From a virus, in IMG/VR virus record IMGVR_UViG_3300028840_002104, positions 21,819 to 85,818 of that record: a stretch of 64,000 nt of DNA; one strand, written 5' to 3'. The notes beneath the pieces are model-generated. The model worked only from the letters and a program-made list of their open reading frames with translations. It had not been told where the DNA came from and did not search any database. Shown here one piece after another: positions 9,596 to 17,931 of the stretch. The position numbers and the translations under genes are program-made. Numbering within the stretch: position 1 is the first letter of the stretch; each line of letters begins with the position of its first letter.

Positions 9596-11053
9596 ATGAA
9601 AGAGGACCGGTCCCCCTTCCTGGCCGTAGACTGTAGAGTCCACCTTTGCAACCTACGCCCGGAGGTTTTTGAAGCCATTCAGACGTCTCTGACGTTCAAA
9701 AATCCGAAGTATGAGCAGACTAGGAAGTTCAGCCCCTACAACTTCATCTCTCCCAAGATCCCTCGGAACATCAAACTGTGGCGCAAGGTGGGAGAGGTGC
9801 TCTCTGTTCCCAGGGGATACAGTTTTGAGACTGTGGGGGGTTTTGACTTCCTTCCGAAGACGTTTCAGCAGTCGCGGAATAACTTTGCCTACGGAACCCA
9901 TCTTGCTCGTTTTCCAAAGCCTCACTATACATTAACAGGTATACAGGAGAGAGCCCTCGAAGCCTTTGTGCGGGGAGAGCCTAAGCGCCCTTTCAATACA
10001 TATCTCTTTGTGATGCCCACAGGTACAGGGAAGACGGTCACAGCGGCTGTGGCGGCGGCCAAGACACGAGAGAGAACACTCATCCTAGTCCATAACCAGT
10101 TGATAGCGAGCCAGTGGCGGAGAGACCTGGCGGGCTGCTTCAATCTGGCCAACAAAGACATTGGTTTGGTGAGGCAGAACACAATTCGTCTGGGAGATCA
10201 GTTCACCATTGCTTTTCTCCAGACTCTCTTCAAGCGCCCAAAGGTTTGGCAGGATATCAGGTATTCCTTTGGGTGCATGATCTTTGATGAATGTCACATC
10301 GTACCCGCCAGAACGTTCTATGACATCGCGGATGATTGCCCTTCCCTTTATCGAATTGGGCTCACCGCGACACCGACTCGGAATGACGGTCTTCATGACA
10401 TCATGTTTAATGTCTTTGGTCAACCATTCTACGACCTCTCTACAGACAGCAACGTGGAGTCAGAAGTTTCCATTCCAGTCTCAGACGTGATTGTCAGGCA
10501 TACAAACTTTGTACCTGATGTTCCAAAAGGAATGCCTCTAGACATCTCAACAACTGTCAAAGAGCAGGCTTTCTGTGAAGATCGAAACAGGCAGATCGTT
10601 GCGGATGTAAAGAAAGAGGTTTCAGAGGGTCATAGCTGTCTGGTTATCTGTCTGAGAAAGGCCCACGTGGAGATATTGATCCGAATGCTTGCGGATAGAA
10701 TGGTCCTCGCTCTTCCGCTTACAGGCAGCCTCACGAAGAAGAAGGTTAGGGACTATGAGGCCAAGCTTTTGGATAGAAGCTGTCGCGTTGCTGTAGCCAC
10801 GTCTCAGTTCGTGAAGCTTGGAACCTCAATCAATCCTTTGGATCGTCTCTTCATTGCTTGTGTCGTGGCTAATGAGAAAGACCTTCTCCAGCTTGCAGGA
10901 AGAATCAGGCGGAAAGCAGACTCTAAGAATGATGCTGTAATTTATGATTACGTTGACTCTAAGGTTCGAATGCTGTGGAACCATTTCCGCAAGCGGGCCA
11001 AAGTCTACAAGAAGATGGGCGTTGAAAGGTTCCGAAAAGCCGAGTTTGTGTGA
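9596..11053 (+). CDS. SF2 DNA helicase (UvsW/XPB-like)
   Basis: The product is 485 residues. The ATG at 9596 is preferred over the in-frame ATG at 9578 because GGAGG lies 7 nt before it. SF2 motifs are clear: Walker A MPTGTGKT (about residue 140), Walker B FDECH (about 231), motif III LTATPTR (about 257), and motif VI LQLAGRIRRK near residue 438. Overall order resembles phage UvsW and XPB/SSL2-type helicases, which unwind branched DNA and drive fork regression. It heads the replication and recombination module behind its own promoter. Confidence 0.88.
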   Translation: MKEDRSPFLAVDCRVHLCNLRPEVFEAIQTSLTFKNPKYEQTRKFSPYNFISPKIPRNIKLWRKVGEVLSVPRGYSFETVGGFDFLPKTFQQSRNNFAYGTHLARFPKPHYTLTGIQERALEAFVRGEPKRPFNTYLFVMPTGTGKTVTAAVAAAKTRERTLILVHNQLIASQWRRDLAGCFNLANKDIGLVRQNTIRLGDQFTIAFLQTLFKRPKVWQDIRYSFGCMIFDECHIVPARTFYDIADDCPSLYRIGLTATPTRNDGLHDIMFNVFGQPFYDLSTDSNVESEVSIPVSDVIVRHTNFVPDVPKGMPLDISTTVKEQAFCEDRNRQIVADVKKEVSEGHSCLVICLRKAHVEILIRMLADRMVLALPLTGSLTKKKVRDYEAKLLDRSCRVAVATSQFVKLGTSINPLDRLFIACVVANEKDLLQLAGRIRRKADSKNDAVIYDYVDSKVRMLWNHFRKRAKVYKKMGVERFRKAEFV

Positions 11054-11061
11054 GGTGTGCT

Positions 11062-11259
11062 ATGGAGAAGTGTCCTAACTGCGGGGCTTTCGTGAGAAGC
11101 TCTGTAACAAGAATAGCTAGCGCAAAGTTTCAACTGCTGGTCAGGATTGATTTGCTTCGAGACAGGATGTCAGAAGAAGAGTTCAGGCTTCTGGAGAATG
11201 ATATTTTAGAGATTGTTGACGAAGGCGATCACAGGAGACGTTACCCGCACATTGAATGA
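11062..11259 (+). CDS. Small protein with CPNC motif
   Basis: The product is 65 residues. The ATG at 11062 follows a GAGGTG SD that overlaps the helicase stop. The N-terminal CPNCGAF is half of a zinc ribbon; no second CxxC follows, so metal binding would need a partner or dimer. The rest is charged and helical. Function is unknown. Confidence 0.55.
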   Translation: MEKCPNCGAFVRSSVTRIASAKFQLLVRIDLLRDRMSEEEFRLLENDILEIVDEGDHRRRYPHIE

Positions 11260-11271
11260 AGGGAGAACTTA

Positions 11272-11556
11272 ATGTACGGACTACCTGAGCTTGTAGAAGG
11301 CGAGTGTAATGCGATTTTGGAGATTGCTGATGACTACGGAGATAACAGCGCAACTATTCGCTGTCAGCTTGAGCCAGAGCATGAAGGCCCACACAAGGAG
11401 GTGTTTCAGCGAGACGGAATGCCCGTAGTCATTACCTGGCACGGAGATGAGCGAAAGGTCTGCTCGAAGTGTAAAGCAAAGGTGTTTGATTGGAACATAG
11501 ACACCTCTGGAGGTAAGTTTAAAGCCAAGTGTCCTGAATGTGACGCAGTTCAGTAG
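11272..11556 (+). CDS. Small zinc-ribbon-like protein
   Basis: The product is 94 residues. Cys pairs CSKC (about residue 68) and CPEC (about residue 88) form a probable C-terminal zinc ribbon. The N-terminal half contains C..........C and 'CQLEPEHEGPHKE', a His/Cys-containing pattern seen in small phage proteins. Function is unknown. An SD (GGGAGAA) precedes the ATG. Confidence 0.6.
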   Translation: MYGLPELVEGECNAILEIADDYGDNSATIRCQLEPEHEGPHKEVFQRDGMPVVITWHGDERKVCSKCKAKVFDWNIDTSGGKFKAKCPECDAVQ

Positions 11557-11568
11557 AAGGGAGAAAAG

Positions 11569-12009
11569 ATGGGTAAGGTGTCGTTTTCTGGGAAGAAGTC
11601 AGACGGTCCTCCCAAACTAGCAGTCTTGGAGACAAAGGCAAAGAGGTATGGCCAGATCCAAGAACAGATCAATACGCTGGAAAAGGAGAAAGATGTCCTG
11701 AAGGCTGAGATGAAGCCTCTGGTCAAAGATCTAGGCGTTCCTACCAAGAAAGGCGGAAGTAAGCTCACCATTGGTGGTTGGATTCCTGAACGCCGCGCTA
11801 AGGTCGAGGTATTCCTGAAAGAAGGTGCGGAAAAGAAGCTGGAAGAAGAAGGCATCCTTGATCTAGTGACTACTCGCAAGCTAGACAAGAAGAAGCTAGA
11901 AGCCGCGCACAAAGAGGGACTCATAGACGATGATCTCCTCTTGGCTGTGGTTGATGAAAAGGTTACTTACAGCTTCTACTGTACCAAGGTTAAGGATAGT
12001 GAAAGCTGA
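11569..12009 (+). CDS. Small coiled-coil protein of the replication module
   Basis: The product is 146 residues, with SD GGGAGAA before the ATG. Residues of about 20-50 (QIQEQINTLEKEKDVLKAEM) form a heptad-like coiled coil. The middle and C-terminus are Lys/Glu-rich, with a repeated 'EEGILD/KEGLIDD' pattern. It resembles small phage accessory proteins of unknown function. The stop overlaps the GTG start of the next gene by 11 nt. Confidence 0.6.
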   Translation: MGKVSFSGKKSDGPPKLAVLETKAKRYGQIQEQINTLEKEKDVLKAEMKPLVKDLGVPTKKGGSKLTIGGWIPERRAKVEVFLKEGAEKKLEEEGILDLVTTRKLDKKKLEAAHKEGLIDDDLLLAVVDEKVTYSFYCTKVKDSES

Positions 12010-12784
12010 CAATCTGAAGAAGGTCAGAAAGCTTCCAGACGGATGGCTTGAGTATGTGGTTGATTGCGATGAATGCAAGGCCCTGGCCCCTCTTCCGCTT
12101 TTTCGGAAAGGCGTTTTGGGAAGCGTGTTCTTTGTGTTCTATCCTTTCTTCTACTCTCAAGACAGCGAGCTTCTGAAGAGATACATTTCACAGGAGATCC
12201 TTGGTATCTCTATCTTGATGTGTTTTCCTTTCTGCGCTCCTCTAGATAAACCGAAGATTTCAAAGCCGCATTCCAGAACGTGTCTTCCGAAGTTTCAGGA
12301 GTTAGTAGATCACTATGTTCCCGAAGCTATAGTCACGGTTGGTTCGGATTGTTTCAGTCACCTTTGCTGTGAGGGTTCTAGCCCTCCTGATATGAGGTTA
12401 CTTGCTGGCACATTTGTCTATCCCGACCAGTTTGCCCTTCAGTCAGGAAGAGTTCCTGTGGGAGTTGTCAGAAGTCCTACGAAGCTTATTTCAGAAGGCC
12501 ACCCTCTTGAGGAGGTGCTAGGCATATTCAGATCTCAGATTGGTCACATGAACGCATGGTTTGAGCGGGAGAACATTCCGACAGAGTTAAGAGAAAGGAG
12601 AATTGTTGCGGAACCTAATGACTCCAAAGAGAACCAGGAAGAGACACGTACAGCTTCCAAGCGGGAGAGAGATTCCAGTTTTCTCTATCGGCGCTCTAGC
12701 AGCAAGGATAAAGAGAAAGGCGCACACAATCAGGTGGTGGATTCGAGAAGGAATAGTTCCTCCTCCGGTCCTCGATTTAGGTGA
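11999..12784 (+). CDS. Divergent uracil-DNA-glycosylase-like protein, probably inactive
   Basis: The product is 261 residues from GTG 11999, preceded by AAGG. The layout parallels the family 4 UDG encoded at 14954. There is a CDEC pair near residue 17, then ILMCFPFCAP and 'RTCLPKFQELVDHYVPEAI' matching 'ACRPR...CRPRLEATLNVIRPRI', then VGSDCF in place of ALGRVA. The GEAPGxxED catalytic/uracil-pocket motif of family 4 is not seen, so a structural or regulatory role or another substrate is more likely. About 60 C-terminal residues overlap the next gene in another frame and are Ser/Arg/Lys-rich, possibly an accidental extension. Confidence 0.45.
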   Translation: MKADNLKKVRKLPDGWLEYVVDCDECKALAPLPLFRKGVLGSVFFVFYPFFYSQDSELLKRYISQEILGISILMCFPFCAPLDKPKISKPHSRTCLPKFQELVDHYVPEAIVTVGSDCFSHLCCEGSSPPDMRLLAGTFVYPDQFALQSGRVPVGVVRSPTKLISEGHPLEEVLGIFRSQIGHMNAWFERENIPTELRERRIVAEPNDSKENQEETRTASKRERDSSFLYRRSSSKDKEKGAHNQVVDSRRNSSSSGPRFR

Positions 12785-12947
12785 TGGTAAACGTTGGTAT
12801 ATGGCCAGAGAGATTGAGATCTATGTCACCATCGCGGAGAATGAACAGATCAAACAGGGCTCTTCAATGAAGAAGACCAACTTTTCTTCCCGTCTTCGTG
12901 CGGAGATAGCACAACTTAGAGAGGATGTCGAGAATGCCAAGATCTAG
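12606..12947 (+). CDS. MerR-type helix-turn-helix DNA-binding protein
   Basis: Residues of about 25-75 form a MerR/excisionase-like winged helix: IPVFSIGALAARIKRKAHTI (helix-turn-helix), then RWWIREGIVPPP, then a wing GDGKRWYMAREIE. The C-terminus is charged and helical. The start is uncertain: TTG 12606 has GGAG 5 nt upstream, while ATG 12618 lacks a good SD. The gene overlaps the preceding one by about 180 nt in another frame. It could regulate this module or act as an architectural replication protein. Confidence 0.65.
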   Translation: MRNLMTPKRTRKRHVQLPSGREIPVFSIGALAARIKRKAHTIRWWIREGIVPPPVLDLGDGKRWYMAREIEIYVTIAENEQIKQGSSMKKTNFSSRLRAEIAQLREDVENAKI

Positions 12948-13290
12948 AAAGAACACAAAGAGTGGATTGCCCAAAGATCCTGCAAAGAACTTCAAGGTTC
13001 TGAAAGCAAAGAACGACGAAATGATTAAGAAGGCTGTCGAATCCTCAATGAAGGAAGGTGACGTTGATATAGGAACACTCAACCTTTCTTATAGCCCGCT
13101 TGAGGTAGGCTTTGTCGAGGTTGACATAGGAATTAAGAATTTTGGAAATGGCGCTCGTGTTGCTCTCCGTATTCCTTGTCAGCCTGGTGAGGAGCCAGAA
13201 GCTTTCGCCAAAGCTTGGGATCTTTGTGAGAATCAACTAGGTCCAAAACTCAAGGAAGTGGCTCAAGTGGCTAAGAAGTATAAGGTATGA
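12934..13290 (+). CDS. Small protein of unknown function
   Basis: The product is 118 residues. The ATG at 12934 is chosen because GAGAGG lies 9 nt upstream; ATG 12925 overlaps that SD. The N-terminus is basic (PRSRKNTKSGLPKDP) and the middle looks like beta strands (GFVEVDIGIKNFGNGARVAL). The stop overlaps the next ATG (ATGA). No family is recognised. Confidence 0.55.
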   Translation: MPRSRKNTKSGLPKDPAKNFKVLKAKNDEMIKKAVESSMKEGDVDIGTLNLSYSPLEVGFVEVDIGIKNFGNGARVALRIPCQPGEEPEAFAKAWDLCENQLGPKLKEVAQVAKKYKV

Positions 13291-13919
13291 ATGACCGTCT
13301 AGTGATGCTCTTGATTTCCAGATCTTCTCTGAGCAGCGATGGCAAGGTCCTTCTTACGGAGCTTTATCCTCACGTGGAAGAAGGGTACATTCCGAATGAC
13401 AGGAACATCTCAGTTCTTCTAGGTTGGCCGCTTGATAGAGTCAAGCATACCTATGAAGAACTTGAGGATAGAGGCGTTTTCGTTGGCGTTCCTCTTATTG
13501 GCGAGCACCAGGTTTACGGAGGTTGTAGGCTGGACTTAGAGGTTTTGGCCAAAGAGCAAGGCAAGACACTCTCTGAGTTGAAGTACAAGGAGTTCTTAGG
13601 CACGTTGCCTAAAGAGGTCCCGACTCACCATTCTGATTTTTCTGACATCGGTGAGCTTTCAACTAAGGATCTGTTTACTTACTTCTCGAAGCTTCATCGT
13701 ATCGTAGAGAAAAGCGAGTACTGTTCAAAACCAAAGGACTTCCGTCAGATCCAAGTCTTACACAAGACCTATGGCTCTGAGATGGTTTATCACATGATTG
13801 GTACACTTCTCTGGGATAGAAAGTTCTACGCCTGGGGTCCTCCAACCATCGCTAATCTGTTTGAGAAACGGAAGCTTCTTTACACAGACATCCAAAAATC
13901 CCTTACTAAGAAGGTCTAG
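13287..13919 (+). CDS. Putative winged-helix replication protein
   Basis: The product is 210 residues. The N-terminal 80 residues (ending LLGWPLDRVKHTYEELEDRG) resemble a winged-helix domain in which a short helix is followed by a recognition helix and a beta wing. The C-terminal half is helical and aromatic. It precedes a DnaC-like gene, so it may be a replication initiator or loader partner, as in phage O/P pairs; this is inference from context and fold impression. Confidence 0.45.
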   Translation: MNDRLVMLLISRSSLSSDGKVLLTELYPHVEEGYIPNDRNISVLLGWPLDRVKHTYEELEDRGVFVGVPLIGEHQVYGGCRLDLEVLAKEQGKTLSELKYKEFLGTLPKEVPTHHSDFSDIGELSTKDLFTYFSKLHRIVEKSEYCSKPKDFRQIQVLHKTYGSEMVYHMIGTLLWDRKFYAWGPPTIANLFEKRKLLYTDIQKSLTKKV

Positions 13920-13982
13920 AGGCCATCTATAAAGATTAAAGAATACAGAAGAGAATAAGATGGTCATATCCTATAGAGTAAC

Positions 13983-14005
13983 AACCTAACTCGGAGAGTT
14001 AGGTT
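13983..14005 (+). promoter_or_regulatory. Perfect 10-bp hairpin in a 120-base gap
   Basis: AACCTAACTC (13983-13992), loop GGA, GAGTTAGGTT (13996-14005) form a perfect stem between the gene ending at 13919 and the next start at 14042. No T-run follows, so it is more likely a leader or processing hairpin than an intrinsic terminator. Confidence 0.6.
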
Positions 14006-14041
14006 GAATAGTCTACAGTTATGTCGCGCCAGGAGAAAAAG

Positions 14042-14581
14042 ATGGAAGTTTCTTTCACCAAAAGGTTTCTTCTTGACCACGGAGTTTCCGAGAGGTTTCA
14101 GGACAAGTACATAGAAGACTTCGAGCACATTAGGGAAAACCAGAGTCACAGTTTCATTGGTTATCTCTCCAGGCTCTTTGTTGACAAGAGACCAAGCAAC
14201 CTTTGGCTTCAAGGAAGTCCTTCTTCTGACGCAGAGCTAATGGGAGCTTTGGTTGTGAGAGAAGCCCTCTTTCATAGCTTGGAAGCTTTCATGCTCAGAC
14301 CGGGGAAAGTTCAAGATGCTCTGTACGCTTGGTGGCAAGGAGAGTCTCAGCTTTGGATGGAGTTGACCTTGGCCTATGTGGTGGTTTTCAATCTTGAGAA
14401 TTTAGTTCTGAGCAGTCAGAAGGAAGCGGCAGCTCTGACTAAGCTGTTTTTGCTTCGAGAAGATTTAGGAAGATCAATTGTTGTTATTTCTTCCGCTTCA
14501 TCCAATGCTTTGTCGGATACCTTTGGTGAGGCTTTGGGTTGTGCGGTTAGAAGGTTCCAGCAAATTGATTGTCCTGGCTAG
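14042..14581 (+). CDS. DnaC-like helicase-loader homologue with degenerate ATP site
   Basis: The product is 179 residues. The ATG at 14042 has AGGAG 6 nt upstream; an earlier in-frame ATG (14021) lacks an SD. The layout follows DnaC-type AAA+ loaders. LWLQGSPSSDAELMGALVV (about residue 52) sits where Walker A (GPPGTGKT) is expected but lacks the Lys. VVFNLENL sits at the Walker B position without paired acids. 'LFLLREDLGRSIVVISSAS' matches the 'R...GRPtiitSN' sensor region. It probably assists loading of the DnaB encoded at 16320, perhaps without ATP hydrolysis. Confidence 0.45.
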   Translation: MEVSFTKRFLLDHGVSERFQDKYIEDFEHIRENQSHSFIGYLSRLFVDKRPSNLWLQGSPSSDAELMGALVVREALFHSLEAFMLRPGKVQDALYAWWQGESQLWMELTLAYVVVFNLENLVLSSQKEAAALTKLFLLREDLGRSIVVISSASSNALSDTFGEALGCAVRRFQQIDCPG

Positions 14582-14589
14582 GAAAGACC

Positions 14590-15015
14590 ATGAGCTTCAA
14601 TCTTGATAATAGACCTATGCCTGCTCTGTTCGTAGATGCTTTAGGCTTTGTCTTTCTTCCGATTGAGCAGACGTGGAAAGATAAGTTCCTGGGAAAACCT
14701 CAGAGGTATCAAACACTTTCTGTGGTGCGGCAATGGATGTATCAAGTAAGTGGCAGGTTTGGTCTCTATCTGTTGGTTGAGTCTGAGGAGATGGTAGAGA
14801 AGCTTAGAGAAGAGGAGTACATTCTCTTCTACAATGATTTCATCGTTGTGAAGAAACCGGAAGAGCTTATTGAATGGATGATGGTATTGAAAGCATACGC
14901 AGTGACTAATCTTCCCAAGCAGTGGGAAAAGCCTGTGAGAGGAGCATACACGTATGAAAGCATCTCCCATGCAATTAGGATTATCTCAATGCTCGCTCCC
15001 TCCAAAGGTGGCTAG
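14590..15015 (+). CDS. Protein of unknown function
   Basis: The product is 141 residues. The ATG at 14590 has AGGAAAG upstream, overlapping the previous stop. It is aromatic-rich with mixed alpha/beta character (LSVVRQWMYQVSGRFGLYLL). It overlaps the UDG gene by 62 nt. No motif is recognised. Confidence 0.55.
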   Translation: MSFNLDNRPMPALFVDALGFVFLPIEQTWKDKFLGKPQRYQTLSVVRQWMYQVSGRFGLYLLVESEEMVEKLREEEYILFYNDFIVVKKPEELIEWMMVLKAYAVTNLPKQWEKPVRGAYTYESISHAIRIISMLAPSKGG

Positions 15016-15670
15016 CAGTCTCAAGAAGAGGCGGAAGATCCTACCCTTGATTTTGGAGTGGAATGACTGTCGAAAGTGCAACATAGGCAAGTCTAGGGAG
15101 AACATCGTTTTTGGAAAGGGCTTTGTCAATGCTCCTGTGGTTTTGGTAGGTGAGGCTCCAGGGGAAAGAGAAGACGAGCAGGGAATACCTTTCGTTGGTC
15201 CAGCAGGCCAGCTCTTAGATGAGATCTTGGATAACCTGATCGTTGGTGAGTTCTCCAGGGCTCTATCTTACAAGCACGATGACTGTGTTCCTTGGAGAAG
15301 GTGTTTCATAACTAATATCGTGGCTTGTCGTCCTAGAGGTAGGCGTGGTAATAGACAGCCTAATCCACAGGAGATATCTAAGTGTCGTCCTAGACTAGAA
15401 GCCACACTCAATGTCATCAGACCCAGGATCATCGTTGCTCTGGGAAGAGTAGCCGAAGCGAACCTAATTGGTCACGGAGGTTTGTCGTTTCCTTTGAAGC
15501 TTCAGGGGGTGCATATCTTTCAGGTTACGCATCCTGCGGCTTATCTATACGGGGGAAAAGAAAGAATGAGAGAGGACAAGAAGGTATGGGTGTCTGTTGT
15601 AGAAAAGGCGGACGAGCTAAGAGAGGGCTTGCGTCCTACTTCGATAGTCCTTCCGCTTCTGACAATGTAG
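14954..15670 (+). CDS. Uracil-DNA glycosylase, family 4
   Basis: The product is 238 residues; the ATG has GAGAGGAG 8 nt upstream. Family 4 hallmarks are present: CRKC (about residue 39) and the later ACRPRGRR / CRPRLEAT cysteines that hold a 4Fe-4S cluster, the uracil-pocket motif VGEAPGEREDEQGIPFVGPA (about 66-85), and THPAAYL near residue 195 in the position of the HPS motif. It removes uracil from DNA in base-excision repair. Phage copies usually lie with replication genes, as here. Confidence 0.88.
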   Translation: MKASPMQLGLSQCSLPPKVASSLKKRRKILPLILEWNDCRKCNIGKSRENIVFGKGFVNAPVVLVGEAPGEREDEQGIPFVGPAGQLLDEILDNLIVGEFSRALSYKHDDCVPWRRCFITNIVACRPRGRRGNRQPNPQEISKCRPRLEATLNVIRPRIIVALGRVAEANLIGHGGLSFPLKLQGVHIFQVTHPAAYLYGGKERMREDKKVWVSVVEKADELREGLRPTSIVLPLLTM

Positions 15671-15678
15671 AAGAATGG

Positions 15679-15873
15679 ATGACCAGAGTTCCAGTTTCAG
15701 GTTGGTGGATTCCGAAAGATCAGATTGAGTCGGAGATAAGTTTTCGGGAAGTTCGTTTTCGTGTGCGTATGTCAGGATTAGACCGTCATTGGGATTGGCC
15801 CCCAATAGATCCTTACGATCCGTATGAATACGATTTTAGGGAGTATACAGATTGGGGCGCTAGAGTTTGGTAG
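15679..15873 (+). CDS. Small aromatic/acidic protein
   Basis: The product is 64 residues from ATG 15679, just after the UDG stop. The SD is weak and an earlier start inside UDG cannot be excluded. The C-terminus is rich in Tyr, Asp, Pro and Trp (PPIDPYDPYEYDFREY). Function is unknown. Confidence 0.45.
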   Translation: MTRVPVSGWWIPKDQIESEISFREVRFRVRMSGLDRHWDWPPIDPYDPYEYDFREYTDWGARVW

Positions 15874-15882
15874 GAGGTAAGT

Positions 15883-16107
15883 ATGGCAGACTATTCTAAG
15901 TGGCATTGTCACGTAAGACCAGGGTATCACAAGGTAGAGCACTATGTATGCGTCTGGCGTTGGTTTGTGGATGTTTATGATGGCAGGGGCAAGCATGTTC
16001 GGTCTCACGTTTCTTTGGATAAGAAGTGGGCGCAAAGAAGGGCAAGGAATTTGAGAGAAGATTGGAAGAGAAGAGCCAAGGAGGTGTCAGGTGGAAGGAA
16101 AAGATGA
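15883..16107 (+). CDS. Small basic protein
   Basis: The product is 74 residues with an SD AGGAGG before the ATG. The N-terminus is aromatic and His-rich (WHCHVRPGYHKVEHYVCVW), and the C-terminus is strongly basic and helical. It might bind nucleic acid. It overlaps the next gene's GTG start by 17 nt. Confidence 0.5.
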   Translation: MADYSKWHCHVRPGYHKVEHYVCVWRWFVDVYDGRGKHVRSHVSLDKKWAQRRARNLREDWKRRAKEVSGGRKR

Positions 16108-16333
16108 TACAGGTCTTGTTGGGTTTGAGGGACAAACGTTCTATTGTCCTGAATGTGAGGCACAGTTGACCTTATGCTTGGAGGAATTTGGTAGGAAAGC
16201 TGTTCTTCATTCTGAGCGGTCTAAGCTAGCGAAGGCCATAGAGCTGAGAGAGGAGAAGATAGCAAGCTTACAAGCGGACTTGGTTGTTTTAGTCAAGAGA
16301 AGAGAGGTTATGGAGGCTGATGGTCAATCCTGA
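16091..16333 (+). CDS. Small CPEC-motif coiled-coil protein
   Basis: The product is 80 residues with a GTG start. CPEC (about residue 19) and a later Cys could bind metal. Residues of 40-75 are a charged helix (AIELREEKIASLQADLVVL) likely to form a coiled coil. It overlaps the DnaB gene by 14 nt. Function is unknown. Confidence 0.5.
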   Translation: MEGKDDTGLVGFEGQTFYCPECEAQLTLCLEEFGRKAVLHSERSKLAKAIELREEKIASLQADLVVLVKRREVMEADGQS

Positions 16334-17678
16334 ACTAGAAGCAATTGCAGCGTTTCTTGAAGCAAGTCCTTCGGAAGGTCAAAGAGATTTTCTAGCGGCG
16401 ACCAAAAAGATAGCCCTCTTCAGACAGTTCTATGTTGAGTGGCAATGGATTGTTACCTATGTGGGCGAATACGGGAATGCTCCTAAGAAGCGGACATTTC
16501 TTGAGTACTTTCCTACAATGAAGTTGCCAGAGAAACCAGAGACCTTATCCTTTTGTATGGAGCGGCTTTTTGAGCGGGAGAAGTTCAACCGCATCAGACA
16601 GATGGTACATGATGTTCAGGAAGATCTGAGTAGTACGGATGTCTCGGCTGCGTCGAAAGCAGCAGCAAAGATCTCTGACGTTGTACTTGACCTTGACCAT
16701 ATGTGGTCTCGGAAGAAAGACATCAACGTGGGAGAAGAGGTCGAAAGAAGATACCAAAGCTATTTGGAGATTGAGAGGCAGACCACGGCTTCTGGTGTAG
16801 GTACTCCCTGGCCCACGTTGAATAGGATGATCCCTCCTCTGAGGCCCAAGAATTTGGTTGGCTTCCAAGCCAGAGGCGGTTTGGGAAAGACGTGGCTTGC
16901 AGTAGTCCTGGCAACTCATTTCTGGCGGTTAGGCAGGAAAGTCCTCTTCATCACAAAAGAGATGGGGGCCGAAGAAGTTGTGGCCAGAGTAGACAGCTAT
17001 CTCTTTGGTATTAAATGGACACCTTTCTCTCGTGGGGAATTGTCTCAGAAAGAGAAAGCACGGTTTGCCTTACTGCTGAAGAAGGCCGAAGGTCAGTTTT
17101 CAGGAGAGCTGATTATCTCAGACGAAGAAGACCTAGATGCTTTTGGCTTGGACTCATTCATCTCCAAGCTGAGCGAGTATAGTCCTGACGTGGCAATTTT
17201 AGACGGGCTTCATCTTTTGTTTGGAACTACTGAAAGGTCAAGCGGTAGAGATGAGAGCTATGTCCAATCAGCCTATGCTATCAGCAGGAAGATGAAAAGA
17301 ATAGCGCGGGCAAAGAATGTCCTCCTGCTTGAGACTACCCAGACAGGTAGAGACGCGGAGAAAGGCAAGAAAGGCTACACAGGGGGAGGAGTTACAGCTA
17401 CCCAGTGGACAGATGCTCTTCATCAGGATTGTGACTACCTCTTTGAGATCTGTGGTTATCGAGAGACCAAGTACAAGTGGAGAGAGCTGAAGCTAATCAA
17501 GGGAAGAAATTGTCCTGTTGGTGAAAGCGTATTCTACAAGTTTGAGATGGACCCTCCGGTGTTCAAGGAGTTGCCGACAGACTTCGATCCCAACGCAGAG
17601 ACGGAAAACGAAGCTACCAAGATAGCAGTGAGAAGCGTCTTTGGTGAAAAGGAGGCTAGCCGTGAATTTTCAACCTAA
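16320..17678 (+). CDS. Replicative DNA helicase, DnaB-like
   Basis: The product is 452 residues; the ATG has GGAGG 5 nt upstream. A helical N-terminal domain is followed by a RecA-like core with Walker A ARGGLGKTW (about residue 183). 'LFITKEMGAEEVVARVDSY' is the conserved FSLEM-like region. VAILDGLHLL (about 288) is Walker B, and LLETTQTGR is the H3/Gln region. It is the fork helicase acting with the primase encoded 550 bp downstream. Confidence 0.88.
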   Translation: MVNPELEAIAAFLEASPSEGQRDFLAATKKIALFRQFYVEWQWIVTYVGEYGNAPKKRTFLEYFPTMKLPEKPETLSFCMERLFEREKFNRIRQMVHDVQEDLSSTDVSAASKAAAKISDVVLDLDHMWSRKKDINVGEEVERRYQSYLEIERQTTASGVGTPWPTLNRMIPPLRPKNLVGFQARGGLGKTWLAVVLATHFWRLGRKVLFITKEMGAEEVVARVDSYLFGIKWTPFSRGELSQKEKARFALLLKKAEGQFSGELIISDEEDLDAFGLDSFISKLSEYSPDVAILDGLHLLFGTTERSSGRDESYVQSAYAISRKMKRIARAKNVLLLETTQTGRDAEKGKKGYTGGGVTATQWTDALHQDCDYLFEICGYRETKYKWRELKLIKGRNCPVGESVFYKFEMDPPVFKELPTDFDPNAETENEATKIAVRSVFGEKEASREFST

Positions 17679-17931
17679 TTTTACTTTCGAGGCGAAGGAG
17701 GCCAAACAGTTCTATGTAGAATGGAACGAACCCAAGAAGTTTGGAAAGGCCAATCTTCGCGTGGTGGTTACTAAAGATGAGATCTTTCTCCAGATCAAGC
17801 ACGATCATAAGGAGTGGTCAGCTAGATTTGAGAGGGCAGAGGATCTAGATATGGTACGAACAATCATGAAGCAAGGATTGGTCTTGGTAGACGATGCACG
17901 GCGGGATTGGTTAGAAATGAGGCAACCATGA
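17662..17931 (+). CDS. Small protein of unknown function
   Basis: The product is 89 residues from GTG 17662, chosen for its SD (AAGGAGG, 6-7 nt upstream) inside the end of the DnaB gene. The sequence is beta-rich in the middle (NLRVVVTKDEIFLQIKHD). It overlaps the next start (ATGA). Function is unknown. Confidence 0.5.
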   Translation: MNFQPNFTFEAKEAKQFYVEWNEPKKFGKANLRVVVTKDEIFLQIKHDHKEWSARFERAEDLDMVRTIMKQGLVLVDDARRDWLEMRQP

